64,000 bases of DNA from Periplaneta americana (taxonomy: Eukaryota > Arthropoda > Insecta > Blattodea > Blattidae). The translations under genes and the position numbers were made by a program. The stretch is taken from the NCBI RefSeq assembly GCF_040183065.1, contig NC_091130.1, positions 25,880,359 to 25,944,358 of the forward strand, written 5' to 3'. Each line of letters starts with the position of its first letter. Within the stretch, counting starts at the first letter, position 1. Under the pieces are notes generated by a model. The model did not search any database and was not told the origin of the DNA. It worked only from the letters and a program-made list of their open reading frames with translations. Positions 30,122 through 41,078 of the stretch are shown piece by piece.

Positions 30122-31001
30122 TAAAGGCTGGTTCACAATAAACCGGGAACGAGAACCAGAATGAAAACGAGAAGCAGAGGACGTGAATATGAACATTTTT
30201 GAGTCACAATAAACCGAGAACGTAGACGACTATGCATATCGATAAGTAAAGTCAATATTACGCATTCTGATGTTATTTGTGTATAATTGACCAATGACGT
30301 TCTCTCATGAGTACAAGGCAGCCAAGATAAACACAAGTAACCAACTTCGAAATTTCAACTGAAACATTTCATTAGGTTCGGTACTATAAATATGCTCATG
30401 CATATCTATTATCACAACCTACTTTAAGTCTACCATAACATAAAATAATTAAAGAAGAAACATTTGTAATAGAACAAAAATGAACAGAACAGTAGTTGTT
30501 AAATTGAAGCATGAATATGTAGTGTGTAATACAACCAATACAGTAATAAAATATGATTCGGTTCCGATCGGTGTTCAAAGATGCAGCTATTGAAAGACAC
30601 GTATTCTCCTTCATTTTCTCATCTTTATACGAGGCGCGCCGCTTATCGTAAACGTGAGGATTTTCCTCAACACTCAATATTAGAATGTCATCAAATAAAA
30701 CTTGCTCCATGATGCACAGCACAGAACAAAATAATGCATAGGTTATGTCACAGTCTTCTTGCTACAAAATATACGACGACAAAATAGCCTTTAGATGGCA
30801 ATAGAATGAATCTAGTGGGCTGTGATCGGAAACCTGAACGCCAAAGTTGAAACTCGGACAACTCTCCGTTCCCGATCCCGGGCTCCGGCAAGCTTTTCGA
30901 TAACTATGAATGCTCACATTTAAATGTACACATTTTAACAATTTCACCGTTTTCGTTTTCGTTCCGATTCTCGTTTCCGGTTTATTGTGAACCAGCCTTT
31001 A
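30122..31001 (-). mobile_element. DNA transposon with MADF-domain remnant
   Basis: Inverted ends TAAAGGCTGGTTCACAATAA and TTATTGTGAACCAGCCTTTA, continuing as GAACGAGAACCAGAATGAAA against GTTTTCGTTCCGATTCTCG. The minus strand encodes a MADF-like N-terminus (30570-30722). MADF/Myb-like proteins accompany PIF/Harbinger transposases, so this may be a Harbinger-related derivative of about 0.9 kb. I could not define a clear target duplication. Confidence 0.75.
30570..30722 (-). pseudogene. MADF-like DNA-binding domain, N-terminal fragment
   Basis: The frame starts MLCIMEQVLFDDILILSVEE then NPHVYDKRRASYKDEKMKEN. The pattern hLI..V...P.hYD+....YKD...KEN is that of the MADF (Myb/SANT-like) fold; the next expected Trp-containing helix is degraded to TCLSIAASL. 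The frame runs on to 30396 without further recognisable features. Enclosed by the inverted repeats of the transposon above. Confidence 0.6.
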
Positions 31002-31033
31002 GGCATGATCTCCCTTCCCTTAGCGATCACTTG

Positions 31034-31268
31034 AAGGGTTCAGAACCATAGTGGGCCAAGCGCCATTTAATAAAACCGTAGAAAACAAGTGTTAAAATGA
31101 AGTTATTACCATAATTCAATGGAAACATATAGCAAGTAATATAAAGTATGCACATTAAAACTAAATGATATGTCAATCTTCATTAAACTATGGTATTCAC
31201 TTAAATTTAACCCTTGTTTTCTCCGTTTTTAATAAATGGCGCTTGACCCACTATGGCTCTGAATCCTT
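31034..31268. mobile_element. MITE with long inverted repeats and CACTTG duplication
   Basis: AAGGGTTCAGAACCATAGTG at the left and CACTATGGCTCTGAATCCTT at the right, continuing through GGGCCAAGCGCCATTTAAT and its partner ATAAATGGCGCTTGACCC. The 6-bp CACTTG occurs at 31028-31033 and 31269-31274. No ORF. Superfamily uncertain. Confidence 0.85.
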
Positions 31269-31370
31269 CACTTGTTCATTCAACGTTACGCAATTTGGGT
31301 ATCCTCCCCCCTCCTGCTGTGTATTGCGGGCTGCATTTTTATGACGTAATCTTTGCCGACCTCTACCTAC

Positions 31371-31552
31371 ACCAGAGGTTGGCAAAATGTAAGGAGCAAT
31401 TAATACGGCCTGCATGAGAACAAAATTACAAGATAGGGAGAACAAGATATAAAGTACTAATATCTACGGTTGGTTTTGTTTTTTTGCTTGTAGCCTGACT
31501 TCACGGCGGTAACGGAGTTTGTTTTGTGTCACAACATCTTGCCCACCTATGG
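31371..31552. mobile_element. Possible short hAT-type MITE
   Basis: CAGAGGTTGGCAAAATGT at the left compares with the complement of ACATCTTGCCCACCTATGG at the right, both in the style of hAT ends. Flanks ACCTACAC and GCCTATAC agree at 6 of 8 bases, which would be an imperfect duplication. Tentative. Confidence 0.4.
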
Positions 31553-32396
31553 CCTATACAATTTTACATGACAGCAAAGAACTTTTAATATCTTGATAAC
31601 CAACAAATATCTGACATAAGAGGATATTTAAACCTCTTCTTATGAAGTTTGAATCTATGTCTTGATATAAGATGTGTTTGGAGAAAATTCAAAAGGACTT
31701 TTTTTCACAGGGACTGAAATATCATTTTGTTCATTTTTCTATACACGAGGTTGCTGTTCGATATCATAGGCATGCTTTCTGCATCTTAGAACTAGACTGA
31801 AATATGTTTTGGTATAGGTACACCACATTCGACACGAGGATCAGTGAACCCTGGAGTCGCTCTGAAAATCTGAATTTGAACCAGAGATCTTTTAGTTCGT
31901 AATCTTTCTCTACCGGCGACAGACACGAATCGTCTACAACAGAAATATCTGCGACTTAAAAATATATTTATGAAGAGGGAAATTTATAAAAGTATTTTAA
32001 GCGAAACAGTGGCGGGATTCTTGACAATTATTTCTAAAAATTGTTTCATCAGTATCTAGTTATAGAAACTTCCGTATCTTGGCAATCATTCTGGGAATTG
32101 GAAATGCAGAATATACAAAAATAGGAAGCTATTGTTGTTACAAACGGCATTTATTAATTTCAACTTCCGCGAAAACACTTAGTCAGATATTTGTTTTAAA
32201 ACGTCTGAGCTTTCGTTTTCTAGTAGGTACGTCCCGTCTATTTCTTTCGTTGTGTAAGATAAGATATCATACATAATAAGATTCCAGTCTTCAAACCAAT
32301 ACGTGTGTGTGTGTGTGTGTGTGTTTGTTTTTGAACGAAGGTGCACTGAAACCAGCGATGAAGAATTAGTTACCTTCATTACCGCCAATTTTCTTT
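31553..32396. other. No gene; short (GT)n tract
   Basis: AT-rich spacer with (GT)n at 32307-32325. Short frames (32079-32276 plus, 32179-32388 minus) have no recognisable domain. Confidence 0.4.
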
Positions 32397-32770
32397 GACT
32401 ATTACACTTTTACTACGTCATACTACTCTTGACCAATAAAACGGCACGAAAAGACGTGTTTCAACCAATCATGGCTGTTTATCGCTACAATTTTATCGCT
32501 TCCCTAGCATTTGTTTATTTTATCACTTCCCTAGCATTTGCTTGTTTTTATCACTTCCCTAGCATTTGTTCCTTTGTTTCCCAACATTTCAAACTGAAAA
32601 TTCTTTACGGTACTCTAAAACATGCTTTGCGATCGTAATGTGTATAGGCTAACGCATAGATAGTCAATTGAAAATGGCGGCTCCGTTCAAACGTTTTGGT
32701 GAAGCTAACAATAGTGAAATAGAATGTTATAAGTAAATTAATATTTTACTGTAATAGAGTACTTTATTCT

Positions 32771-33425
32771 TTCTAATCTTCCCTCCAGTTACTTTCATGG
32801 GTGCGTCTGAAGGAACGAAGAACAATACATTCACTGTCTCTTCTGTTTAGAATCATGCATACTTCTACTCCGAATTATCTGTTATCGCGCTTTCAATTTC
32901 TTACAACTCTTCGAAACCGACATGAAGCACTTCTTTCTATCCCTCATCATAGAACGTCTTTATACTCATCTTCCTATACTGTAGAAACACCTCGCCTCTG
33001 GAATTCGTTACCTAATGACGTCAGGGACTGCCGGACTTTATCACAATTCAAAATTAAATTTGAAAATTTTGTCTTAGTTAATGTTTTTAGGTATTGCTAG
33101 AAGTATTGATTTGTATTTTTTTTTCTTTTTCTTTTTTAATCTAGATTATAATTGCAAGTTTCTTATTTATGTTAGTTAATTAGTTAGGATACAATTAATT
33201 ACGATACTTAATCACTCATCTAAAGTTTGTGTGACTGCAACCTGTGTATATTTTTGTGTGGCTTTACTTTGTTTATAGTGTTTTTTTCTCTCTCTCTCTC
33301 TTTATTTTTTGTGTAGATTTATTTTGTGTAATAGGCCTAGTATTTTTCTCTGTTTTTCTATATTATTGTATTTGTATTCCTGGTGTTGTGGAAGAGAAGG
33401 CCTGATGGCCTTAACTACACCAGAA

Positions 33426-33496
<71 letters not shown>

Positions 33497-33497
33497 A
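32771..33497 (+). mobile_element. CR1/Jockey-like LINE 3' insertion with 11-bp target duplication
   Basis: TACTTTATTCT flanks it at 32760-32770 and 33498-33508. It holds the end of an RT ORF (32801-33100), a 3' untranslated region ending GGAAGAGAAGGCCTGATGG and ACTACACCAGAATAAATAAA, and an (AAAT)n tail to 33497. 5'-truncated. Being inside family C copy 1, it is younger than that copy. Confidence 0.9.
32801..33100 (+). pseudogene. LINE RT C-terminus (CR1/Jockey type)
   Basis: 99 codons: TPNYLLSRFQFLTTLRNRHE, LLSIPHHRTSLYSSSYTVE, TPRLWNSLPNDVRDCRTLSQ and FKIKFENFVL. The pattern ....HRTS.Y..SF...APRLWNSLP..IR....L..FK..L is the conserved end of CR1/Jockey-type proteins. The frame is open to its natural stop, but everything upstream was lost by 5' truncation, so the first Met is not a real start. 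Confidence 0.8.
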
Positions 33498-33498
33498 T
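33420..33498 (+). repeat. (AAAT)n microsatellite, LINE tail
   Basis: About 19 AAAT units forming the 3' tail of the LINE at 32771-33497. Confidence 0.95.
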
Positions 33499-33719
33499 AC
33501 TTTATTCTAATCGTGTAATGGTCAATTATTCTAATTAAAACTCGGGTTTTGATTTTTTCTAGATAAATAAAAACCTCTAGTGAGAACACTGTTGATAAAG
33601 GTATTCACACCGCACTACGACAAACGTCTCGGTTACCATGGTGATTGAGTACATAGAGAAATACATAATGGTTTAAATAAGGATTAGATATAAGAAATCA
33701 CTTGTTTTACCCCTTGTTT

Positions 33720-34110
33720 CTGTTTATTGACCGCCCGGACCTTATTTTATGAACGACGTTCATAGTAATGAGCGACATAATGTACTCTTCGCTAAACAAA
33801 TAACGGAGGTAATTAAAAACTTTTAACAAAGGAAATTAATTGCTTTAATACACACACGGAGATGGGCAGATCGAACGGAAGTGGCGACATCGAGAGGGCC
33901 GTGACTGTATTAATTACGAAGGGGCGTGCATATCATTAAGGCCGGCGCTCAAAGTAGCAAATTATTAGATCGATAATCCCTGATACGATATTTACATGCG
34001 GCCAATTTATTGGCTCCCACTCCTACGTCATCCGGGGCGGGAGCGGACTGTGGGTGGAGATTGGTACGTTGTCATCGCTCATTAAATGGAATTGAGTCCC
34101 AGCCTTCGGA
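33720..34110. promoter_or_regulatory. Candidate cis-regulatory block
   Basis: A stretch without detectable repeat copies, with GC content above the flanks and many homeodomain-like and Sox/TCF-like words close together: GGTAATTAAAAAC, AACAAAGGAAATTAATTGC, GTATTAATTACG, GATCGATAATCC, CATTAAATGG. This is what a developmental enhancer or conserved noncoding element can look like, but motif density in AT-rich DNA arises easily by chance. A minor frame 34010-34195 is not convincing. Confidence 0.3.
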
Positions 34111-34173
34111 ATATTCTGCAGGCAATGAAGAGGTCTTCTGTTTTTATAATACATGGTTGTTTATTTCATCTAT

Positions 34174-34863
34174 ATTAATGTCGCAAGAGGTCTGAGATTT
34201 GCCGATAAATCTCAGACCTCGAGTGACATTTATTAGGACTATTTCGTGAATAAAATAAAAATGTAAATAATTTATCCCTAAAATTCGCTCACAACATGTT
34301 AATAATTGTATATTTATGAATACCTAACCTATCCAGACATTATGAAGTCGAAATAGATGAATAACGATTACTTCAATAAAGAAATTGAATGTTATTCAGT
34401 AATGCCAATTGAGAAAAGCGAAATACAGGTTTAAAAATGTTAATTACATGTACTGCGCTTTTCTCTTGTTATTATAACAGAAATACATTTTCATTATCTG
34501 CTGAAATCATAATTTAATTTAAACATTTTATAGTATAATTACGAATAACCTGATTAATACATTAATTAAATTAACAATTGTTATGAAAGAGTGTCATTTT
34601 CTTTAGATACAATGGACATGGAATTAGAAGATGAAGATGTAGATGTGGAAGTAGGATTTCGCACTTTATTTAGCACAGTGGATTCATGCTCATCGATTAA
34701 GTGGAAACAGTTGGCGACACTGACTAAACAAAAGAACGACCATGCGATAAATTGATTGAGCTGCAGAAATTATCGCGATATATCACTGTGATTGCTTGGA
34801 ATTCAAAATTCCATTACACTTCATTGGTCGAAAAGGGAATGACGTCATGTAAACGAAATAGTC
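34174..34863. mobile_element. Repeat family A, copy 2
   Basis: Best copy of the hairpin end: AATGTCGCAAGAGGTCTGAG, ATTTGCCGATAAAT, CTCAGACCTCGAGTGACATT, directly followed by TATTAGGACTATTTCG. The right end is ATGACGTCATGTAAACGAAATAGTC (read in two parts). The interior matches copies 1 and 3 almost base for base, for example TTAATTACATGTACTGCGC. No ORF longer than chance. Confidence 0.8.
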
Positions 34864-34959
34864 TAAATAAAACAACTATTTCTTTCTCTATGTAATCATC
34901 AAGACACTTGAGAGTAGCGTCGGATAAAACGTGGAATGTCACTGTCAAACAAACTCATC

Positions 34960-35110
34960 GGAAATGAAGAAGATGGACAATTCTTCAGTGCTTGTTTTAG
35001 ATCCTCATTTTTAACGAAATGCTTTGAGAATGCTCATAGAAATTTTTGAGGGACAAAAAGAGATGGTAATCGCTATAAGCCAGGTCAGGGCTGTACGAGA
35101 TATGGTCAAA
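34960..35110 (-). pseudogene. Mariner transposase fragment (SPDLAYSDYH)
   Basis: The minus strand reads YSPDLAYSDYHLFLSLKNFY then EHSQSI. SPDLAPSDYHLF..L+ is the signature around the final catalytic Asp of classical mariner transposases. Only about 40 codons can be read before frame loss. No inverted terminal repeat was found nearby, so it is an isolated fragment. Confidence 0.65.
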
Positions 35111-35489
35111 TAAGTACCATTTAAAAAGTCGAAACAGCTCAAGGAAGCATTGTATTGTGGGAGGGAAACCATTATCATATGAAAGCCAGTGGCGAAGCTC
35201 TTCAGTGGCTTTTGAAGCTTATTCTATCAAAAAAGGTGAGTTATATCTAGTAACAGTAGGGCTATAAGCTCGTAATAACGATGTATCGTAACACCTGGTT
35301 TCATTCCGATCCTTCACTGTTGACAGTCATTCCAGGATGGAGAGTTCAATGAGAGGCTTGTGGCAGAAGCCTCAAAAGGCATGGCTATGACCTTGACTCA
35401 TAAACTAGAGGCGAGACCGGTGAGGAGGTATTGATTCGCTATAGCTCAATGCGAAACGTGGCTAGCCTTACCGTCACAATAAGGCCTAT

Positions 35490-36060
35490 ATTACTTACTG
35501 ACTTTTAAGGAACCCGGAGGTTCATCACCGCCCTCACATAAGCCCGCCATTGGTCCTGAGCAAGATTAATCCAGTCTCTATCGTCATATCCCACCTCCCT
35601 CAAGTCCATTTTAATATTATCTTCCCATCTACGTCTCGGCTTCCCCAAAGTTCTTTTTCCCTCCGGCCTCCCAACTAACACTCTATATGCATTTCTGGAT
35701 TCGCCCATACGTGCCACATGTCCTGCCCATCTCAAATGTCTGGATTTAATGTTCCTAATTATGTTCAGATGAAGAATATAATACGTGCAGTTCTGTGTTG
35801 TGTAACTTTCTCCATTCTCCTATAACTTCATCCCTCTTAGCCCCAAATATTTTCTTAAGCACTTTATTCTCAAACACCCTTAACCTATGTTCTTCTCTCA
35901 AAGTGAGAGTCCAAGTTTCACAACCATACAGAACAACCGGTAATATAACTGTTTTATAAATTCTAACTTTCAGATTTTTTGACAGCAGACTGGATGATAA
36001 AAGCTTCTCAACCGAATTAATAACATGCATTTCCCATATTTATTCTGTGTTTAATTTCCT
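35490..36060 (-). mobile_element. RTE-like LINE 3' fragment, minus strand
   Basis: Same family as 975-2355. Two frames cover it: 35755-36030 ([52 protein letters not shown]) and 35505-35735 (MRWAGHVARMGESRNAY, GKRTLGKPRRRWEDNIKMD, NLRVP). A small indel near 35755-35765 splits the ORF. 5'-truncated near 36060. Confidence 0.88.
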
Positions 36061-36063
36061 TCA

Positions 36064-36305
36064 GGTTCTGTGATAAAGGTTATGAACATCATCATAGCTT
36101 TGATAAAATCTGTGATTGGGAAGAAAGGAAATGACGATATTAAGTACACATGGTCTGTGAAGATCATATTATGAGTCACATGAAATGTTTGATCATCCAG
36201 TATTAAATACTTATTATATATAGGATTTCACATCTTAATAGTGAAGTTCTCTCAGTACAGTTTTATGGATTCCTTTTGTATCTTTACCCCAATCTCTATC
36301 CCAAA
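36064..36305. other. No gene seen
   Basis: Spacer containing repeated short words (GATCATA, TGATAAA) but no defined repeat or ORF. Confidence 0.35.
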
Positions 36306-36520
36306 TCGTAGGCTTAGAGTGTAAACCTGCTAACAAAAAAGAAAATTTTACAAGGGAAAGAAAAAAAAAACTAAGTATACTGTAAATTAACTCTGAAACT
36401 TCACCACCTGTACTTTGGATTTGGTCCAAAAATTTCAGAGTTAATTTATACTCAGTTTTTTGTTTCCCCTGGAAAATTTCCTTTTTGTTGGTTAGCAGAT
36501 TTACACTCTAAGCTGACGAA
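36306..36520. mobile_element. Fold-back (MITE-like) element
   Basis: Arms GGCTTAGAGTGTAAACCTGC..AACTCTGAAA (36310-36404) and TTTCAGAGTTAATTTATACTC..TTTACACTCTAAGC (36434-36515) are inverted copies with about 30 bp between. No ORF, no clear target duplication. Confidence 0.8.
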
Positions 36521-37984
36521 ATACATTTTTTCTCTGATTTCTTCTTTACCATTACTGCATATTTTACAGTTACAACAAGCATAGAACTATTGTGGATCCA
36601 TTATTAGAACTGTGATGAAAGATATGATCAAAGTTTTGACATAGTGTAATATAGTCAAAATCTTACATTTGATCATATATATTTGATCAAAAATTTTATC
36701 ATATTCTGTGACACAGAAATTTGATAGTGTAATATAGGTCTTAGTTACGCTGTATTAATGTTCTGTGAATGTGCTGCGTTGTTGAGTGTTAGTTCAAGTG
36801 CATGTGTGTGTTTTTTACATACTTATTTTGTGTAAAATGATCATGCTGAGAGTACATTGAGTTCATTATTTGTGGAATTAAAAGAGAAACTGTTTTCAAG
36901 TTGGACGTATGAAACAAAATGTGCTTACAAAGATAGGAGATCGACACAACATTTACATATTAAAATAGCGGATGGAAGAAGATAAAATAGAAATTTCAAT
37001 TGCAGGTTTTTTACATTTCCCGGCGTTCCTTGTCCTGACGCTGTTATATCATGCTTCTCTCTCCCCCTTTTACGCAGTAGCTGTTAGGTTACGTCGATTT
37101 TCGGTCTTTCCCTTCAAAATTCTTTAGAGTGCCTTCAGTGGAAGAGCGAAACTCGGAGTGGGACAAGTGGGCAACAGGCTTGGAGCCCACATATTCAGTT
37201 TCTCTCATCCTCAAACTCCCTTACAAGGACGCGGTTTCACGTACCGTTTTAAACGTTTCTCCTCCCATTTTCCCATTGACATGGCACCAAGACCCTTAGT
37301 TCGAGAAACACTTTTATGTCAGTTGCTTTAGTGCTTATTTAGAGAAGATAGCCACGTTAGTGTTAGGTATGAAATGTCTGTGGACTTTGAATTCATTCTC
37401 TTATCAGTTATCTGAGAAAAGAAAACAGAAAAATGTGCTTCACCATTTCCGCTATTTCGTTACTGTTCTACCATATTACGGGAAAACAAGACACTGCCAC
37501 AAACCGCAAGTCGTGCTGTTTATACCCAATTGTTAGCACAGCGAACGCGCTAGTTCCTACTTCAGCTATTTTCAGCGAAAGCTTGCGTTGGAGAAAAAAT
37601 GCTGCAAGTTGAGTAAAAATCCAGGAATCGCTTGCCTTCTTAATCATTTTCTCTTCTTCTCGGTCTTCCCCTTCGACCTACTTCTTAAGCTCTTCCCTTT
37701 TTCTGTCTTTACATGTCTTCATCTTGTTTTTATCCTCTTCTTTTCTCCCCAATAATTTATTTTTGACGTTTTCTTCTGTCTCCTTTTCTAGATTTACCCT
37801 TCACTTTTCTATTTTTCTCTTAATTTCCTTCTCCCTCTATTTTTTCTTCCTATCCTTTTATATTCCCATTCATTCCTTCCTTCATTTTCTTATTATATTC
37901 TTTCCTTCTTCCTTATCATTCCCTTTCTAATATCTTTGTTTCTTCTTTTGCTTCACCTATTACTTATTTGTTCGATTCCACAAT
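36521..37984. other. No recognised gene
   Basis: 36521-36770 is AT-rich with repeated TTTGATCA-like words. 37000-37620 is less AT-rich and looks unique (GGCGTTCCTTGTCCTGACG, GGAGCCCACATATTCAG), without a splice pair I could trust. 37620-37930 is pyrimidine-rich (CTTC/TTTC runs), which explains the Phe/Ser-rich frame at 37724-37930. Confidence 0.35.
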
Positions 37985-38783
37985 CTTTCTCGCTATCATA
38001 ACTTAAATACTCGGTCACAGTACGTTAACACGCTGGAAATTCCACTCCACACATCATCTCTGTATTCTTCATCTTTCACTGTTGCTACTTCCCGTCACTG
38101 GAATTCTTTGCCGCCTGAAGTCAAGGGCTGCCGAACTTTGATTTCTTTTAAATGTAAATTAGACGAATTATCTTATGATGAGTTGCCAGACCTAACGCGT
38201 TGCAAATATTTAATGCAAAGCATTTCGCTGAGTATATTTTTTATTTTTCCTTGTCTATTATTTTTATTGTGTTACTTAATTCAATTGTCTTTAAAATGTT
38301 ATTATGTAAATAATATTTTCTTCTAATTTAATGTTCATAAGTTTACCGCAGTGTTCGTTTTTATCACTTAACACCAATATGTATTCCACTGTGTTTTTTA
38401 ATATATTTTTTGTACATTTTATTCAATCATCTGTTTCTGGTTTAATTATGTGAATCCTACTTACATGTAATTTAATACTAATATGTTTTCCAATGTGTTT
38501 ATTTTTATTTTTACTGTGTACATTTTAATGAATTACCGGATTCTGATTTTATGTGATTCGTATTTGATTCTAACAACATTAATATGTATTCTACTGTGTT
38601 TATTTTTATTTTATTAGATAAATTTTTTTGAACTGCCTCTTTTGATCTCATTAAGTAAATCGTAGCTGTATATAATTTCTTAAATTCGATTCAGTTGTAT
38701 GTTCAATTATGTAAGTAAGTTTTAATCCTGGTTGAGTGTAAGAGAAGGCACTAGGGGCTTAATTCTGCCAGGTTAAATAAAAC

Positions 38784-38828
<45 letters not shown>

Positions 38829-38830
38829 CA
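37985..38830 (+). mobile_element. CR1-like LINE 3' fragment with (ATT)n tail
   Basis: The plus strand reads NTLEIPLHTSSLYSSSFTV, then RHWNSLPPEVKGCRTLISF and KCKLDEL, the same C-terminal pattern as 32801-33100 but a different family. A 400-bp AT-rich 3' untranslated region follows and ends AGAGAAGGCACTAGGGGC, AATTCTGCCAGGTTAAATAA and (ATT)n at 38786-38830. 5'-truncated; frame broken upstream of 38108. Confidence 0.8.
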
Positions 38831-38983
38831 TCATCATTTACTTTTCAATTCTTTCCTGGCTTAGTTACCTCATGAGTGATGCCTTACTGGTGTTATTTAT
38901 GAGGTACAAACCTGTCTTCGGACAGTTGACTAAACAAGAACATGATATGCGTTGATTGCTTATTGAAATCAGTAAATTACAAT

Positions 38984-40110
38984 GACTATTACACTCTTAC
39001 TACGTCATACTACTTTTGACCAATAAAACGGTACGAAAGGGCGTATTTCAACCAATCATGGCTGCTTATCGCACAATTTTATCGCGTCCCTAGCATTTGT
39101 TTAATTTTATCGCGTCCCTAGCATTTGTTCAATTTTATCGCGTCCCTAGCATTTGTTTAATTTTATCGCATCCCTAGCATTTGTTTAATTTTATCGCGTC
39201 CCTAGCATTTGTTTCTTTGTTTGCCAACATTTGAAACTGCGCTGGTCTGGACGTCAAAAAAATATATTGTTATAACATTACAAACCACTCCAGTCGATGC
39301 ACAGCAGTTTCAAATATGACTCGCATTGGCATTCAAGAACAAGAATTAATAAAAATCACTGATCATACCTATGCAGCTTCTGAAATCCGATTTACAAATA
39401 AATGAAGAGCACCATTCGGAAATCCTGAATAAGTTGAATACACCATGTAGGCCTAAATCAACGAGTTCCACTTCTATTACGCACACGTCCAATATAACAT
39501 AAATTGAACCACCAACCACATTCAAATTTGAAAATTGTACATTCAATAATTATTCCTTTTAAAATTATTCATGTTTATTTTTTATGTCATCGTCGTTAAT
39601 TAAAACTTTTCTAACACTTGTGTACAGTATATTAGGTTATGTTATAGCTTCTGCTATATGATATTATGGATAGTCACGTATTAGAGATTGTTTAATATTA
39701 AGATTTATTGAAAATCATCTGTCAAGTGACGTTGATTACTGGGATTCAGATAATTGAAGTAGAATGTTGCATTTTAATAAAAATGAAACTGAATCAACAA
39801 AGCCTTCTTGACTAGTAACATTGCCATCGTGTATAATAGATCGAGAACTTATCGACGAGAAGGCATTGCTCACTACTGCCATCTAGCATGCATCTAGCGT
39901 AATATTTGTAATGTTGAGATGGTACAATAATACATTTCAAGACAGTTGTATTTTCGTAAGTCAATTAATATATTACTGTATTGGAGTACTTCGTTACTTC
40001 TAATCTTTATATACTTTCTTCTAATCGTGTAATAGTCAATTAAATCCCACTCGAGTTTTGATTTTCTCTAGATAAATCAAAACGTCTAGTGAGATTACTG
40101 TTGAGTAAAA
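38984..40110 (+). mobile_element. Repeat family C, copy 2 (uninterrupted)
   Basis: Left end GACTATTACACTCTTACTACG, ACGTCATACTACTTTTGACC, AATAAAACGG and CAACCAATCATGGC; distal end CTAATCGTGTAATAGTCAAT, then hairpin GAGTTTTGATTTTCTCTAG..AATCAAAACGTCTAGTGAG. It has five tandem units of a 26-bp repeat near the left end. A minus frame 39346-39546 and other short frames show no domain, so it is non-autonomous. Confidence 0.8.
39083..39218 (+). repeat. 26-bp tandem repeat inside family C
   Basis: Five units of AATTTTATCGCGTCCCTAGC + ATTTGTT. The copy at 32397 has three units and the copy at 63161 one, so the number varies between members of the family. Confidence 0.9.
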
Positions 40111-40559
40111 TTTAAATAAGTAAGGATGCATTGTTGACGTGCACTATAATCATCTCTCCTACCGATAGTAGCAAATAGCAAATGAGCTGTCACAATTATC
40201 GAACCCAGAGATGACAGTTGAGATTGGTTTTTCAATGGCATCCAAAGTGTTTAAACCTTTTCTAAATCAGAATTGCTCCTTGGTAAAAAAAAAGTACAAA
40301 TCAATCTCCGCTGACACCAATATTAAAAAACACAGATGATAAAATTAATCTCCATAAATACCTGCTCCCTCTATATAGGCCTATACTATCTGCAGTCACA
40401 TCAATATTACGACAAATGGTATCATTAAAGGGAGGATTTATGAGATTCGTTTGGGAAATTATGATCAAGTGTTTGAGCCCACTCAATATTTTTAAAAAGT
40501 TGGCGCCACTGATAACACCTATTAATTGTATTGCAACACTTGTCCTGCCTAACCGTTGA
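40111..40559. other. No recognised gene
   Basis: AT-rich with one 61-codon minus frame (40301-40486) of unknown type. It separates family C copy 2 from the GC-rich candidate gene start. Confidence 0.35.
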
Positions 40560-41078
40560 TGTCACTCTGGTTGCATATCCTGGGTCCTCTTGTTTGTTTT
40601 GAATATCCTACAACATTGCGTGTGCCAAAGAGAAATGGAAACTAGAAACACTTGCCGGAGTGGAGCGGATACTACTGTGCGATGCTGGTGGAACTCGAAG
40701 AGAGTGAGAGAGAGAGAGAGTTTGTGAGCAAGAGAGAGAAAGAGGCCAAAGAGAGTGAGGGACCACACGCAAGAGGCAGCTGCAGCTGGCACGGGATTGG
40801 TCACCGCTAGTCCCCGGGGCCTGCCCCATTCATAAATAGTATCTCGGCACGAGTCTACAGACTGTGGAGGGGGGAGGCAAGAAAAGGAATGTGATGAAGA
40901 CGGAGAGGAAGAGAGAGAGAAGAAAATCTCTGGTTTCGCAAGTGCGGTGGGGGGAGAGACTCGAACAGACAAGGTGGCTCTCTCTGCCTCAGTGTTTAGA
41001 CGTTGGAGGAGCGCGCCAGAGCTAACAGGTGTTCGAATGTGGGGACAGTGCGTGTGAGGTGTTGTGTCAAGCCATAGC
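40560..41078 (+). promoter_or_regulatory. GC- and GA-rich candidate promoter and 5' UTR
   Basis: An island of purine-rich sequence (GAGTGAGAGAGAGAGAGAG, AGAGGAAGAGAGAGAGAAG) with no other copy in the window. CATAAATAG at 40831-40839 could be a TATA box, which would place a start near 40860-40870. GA tracts are typical binding sites for GAGA-type factors in arthropod promoters. It leads into an ATG with good context (41079) and a splice donor at 41250. The large minus frame over the same bases is low-complexity Ser/Leu sequence made by the GA tracts. Confidence 0.4.

Larger units (their letters stand above)
32397..33595 (+). mobile_element. Repeat family C, copy 1, interrupted by a LINE
   Basis: Left end GACTATTACACTTTTACTACG, ACGTCATACTAC, then TGACCAATAAAACGG and TTCAACCAATCATGGC. 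The distal part contains CGTGTAATGGTCAATTA (complement of the left end), a hairpin (GGTTTTGATTTTTTCTAG) and the end CTCTAGTGAGAACACTG. Three units of a 26-29 bp repeat (TCCCTAGCATTTG) lie at 32500-32570. A LINE with target duplication (32771-33497) is inserted. Related copies: 38984-40110 and 63161-63866 (minus). Confidence 0.78.
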
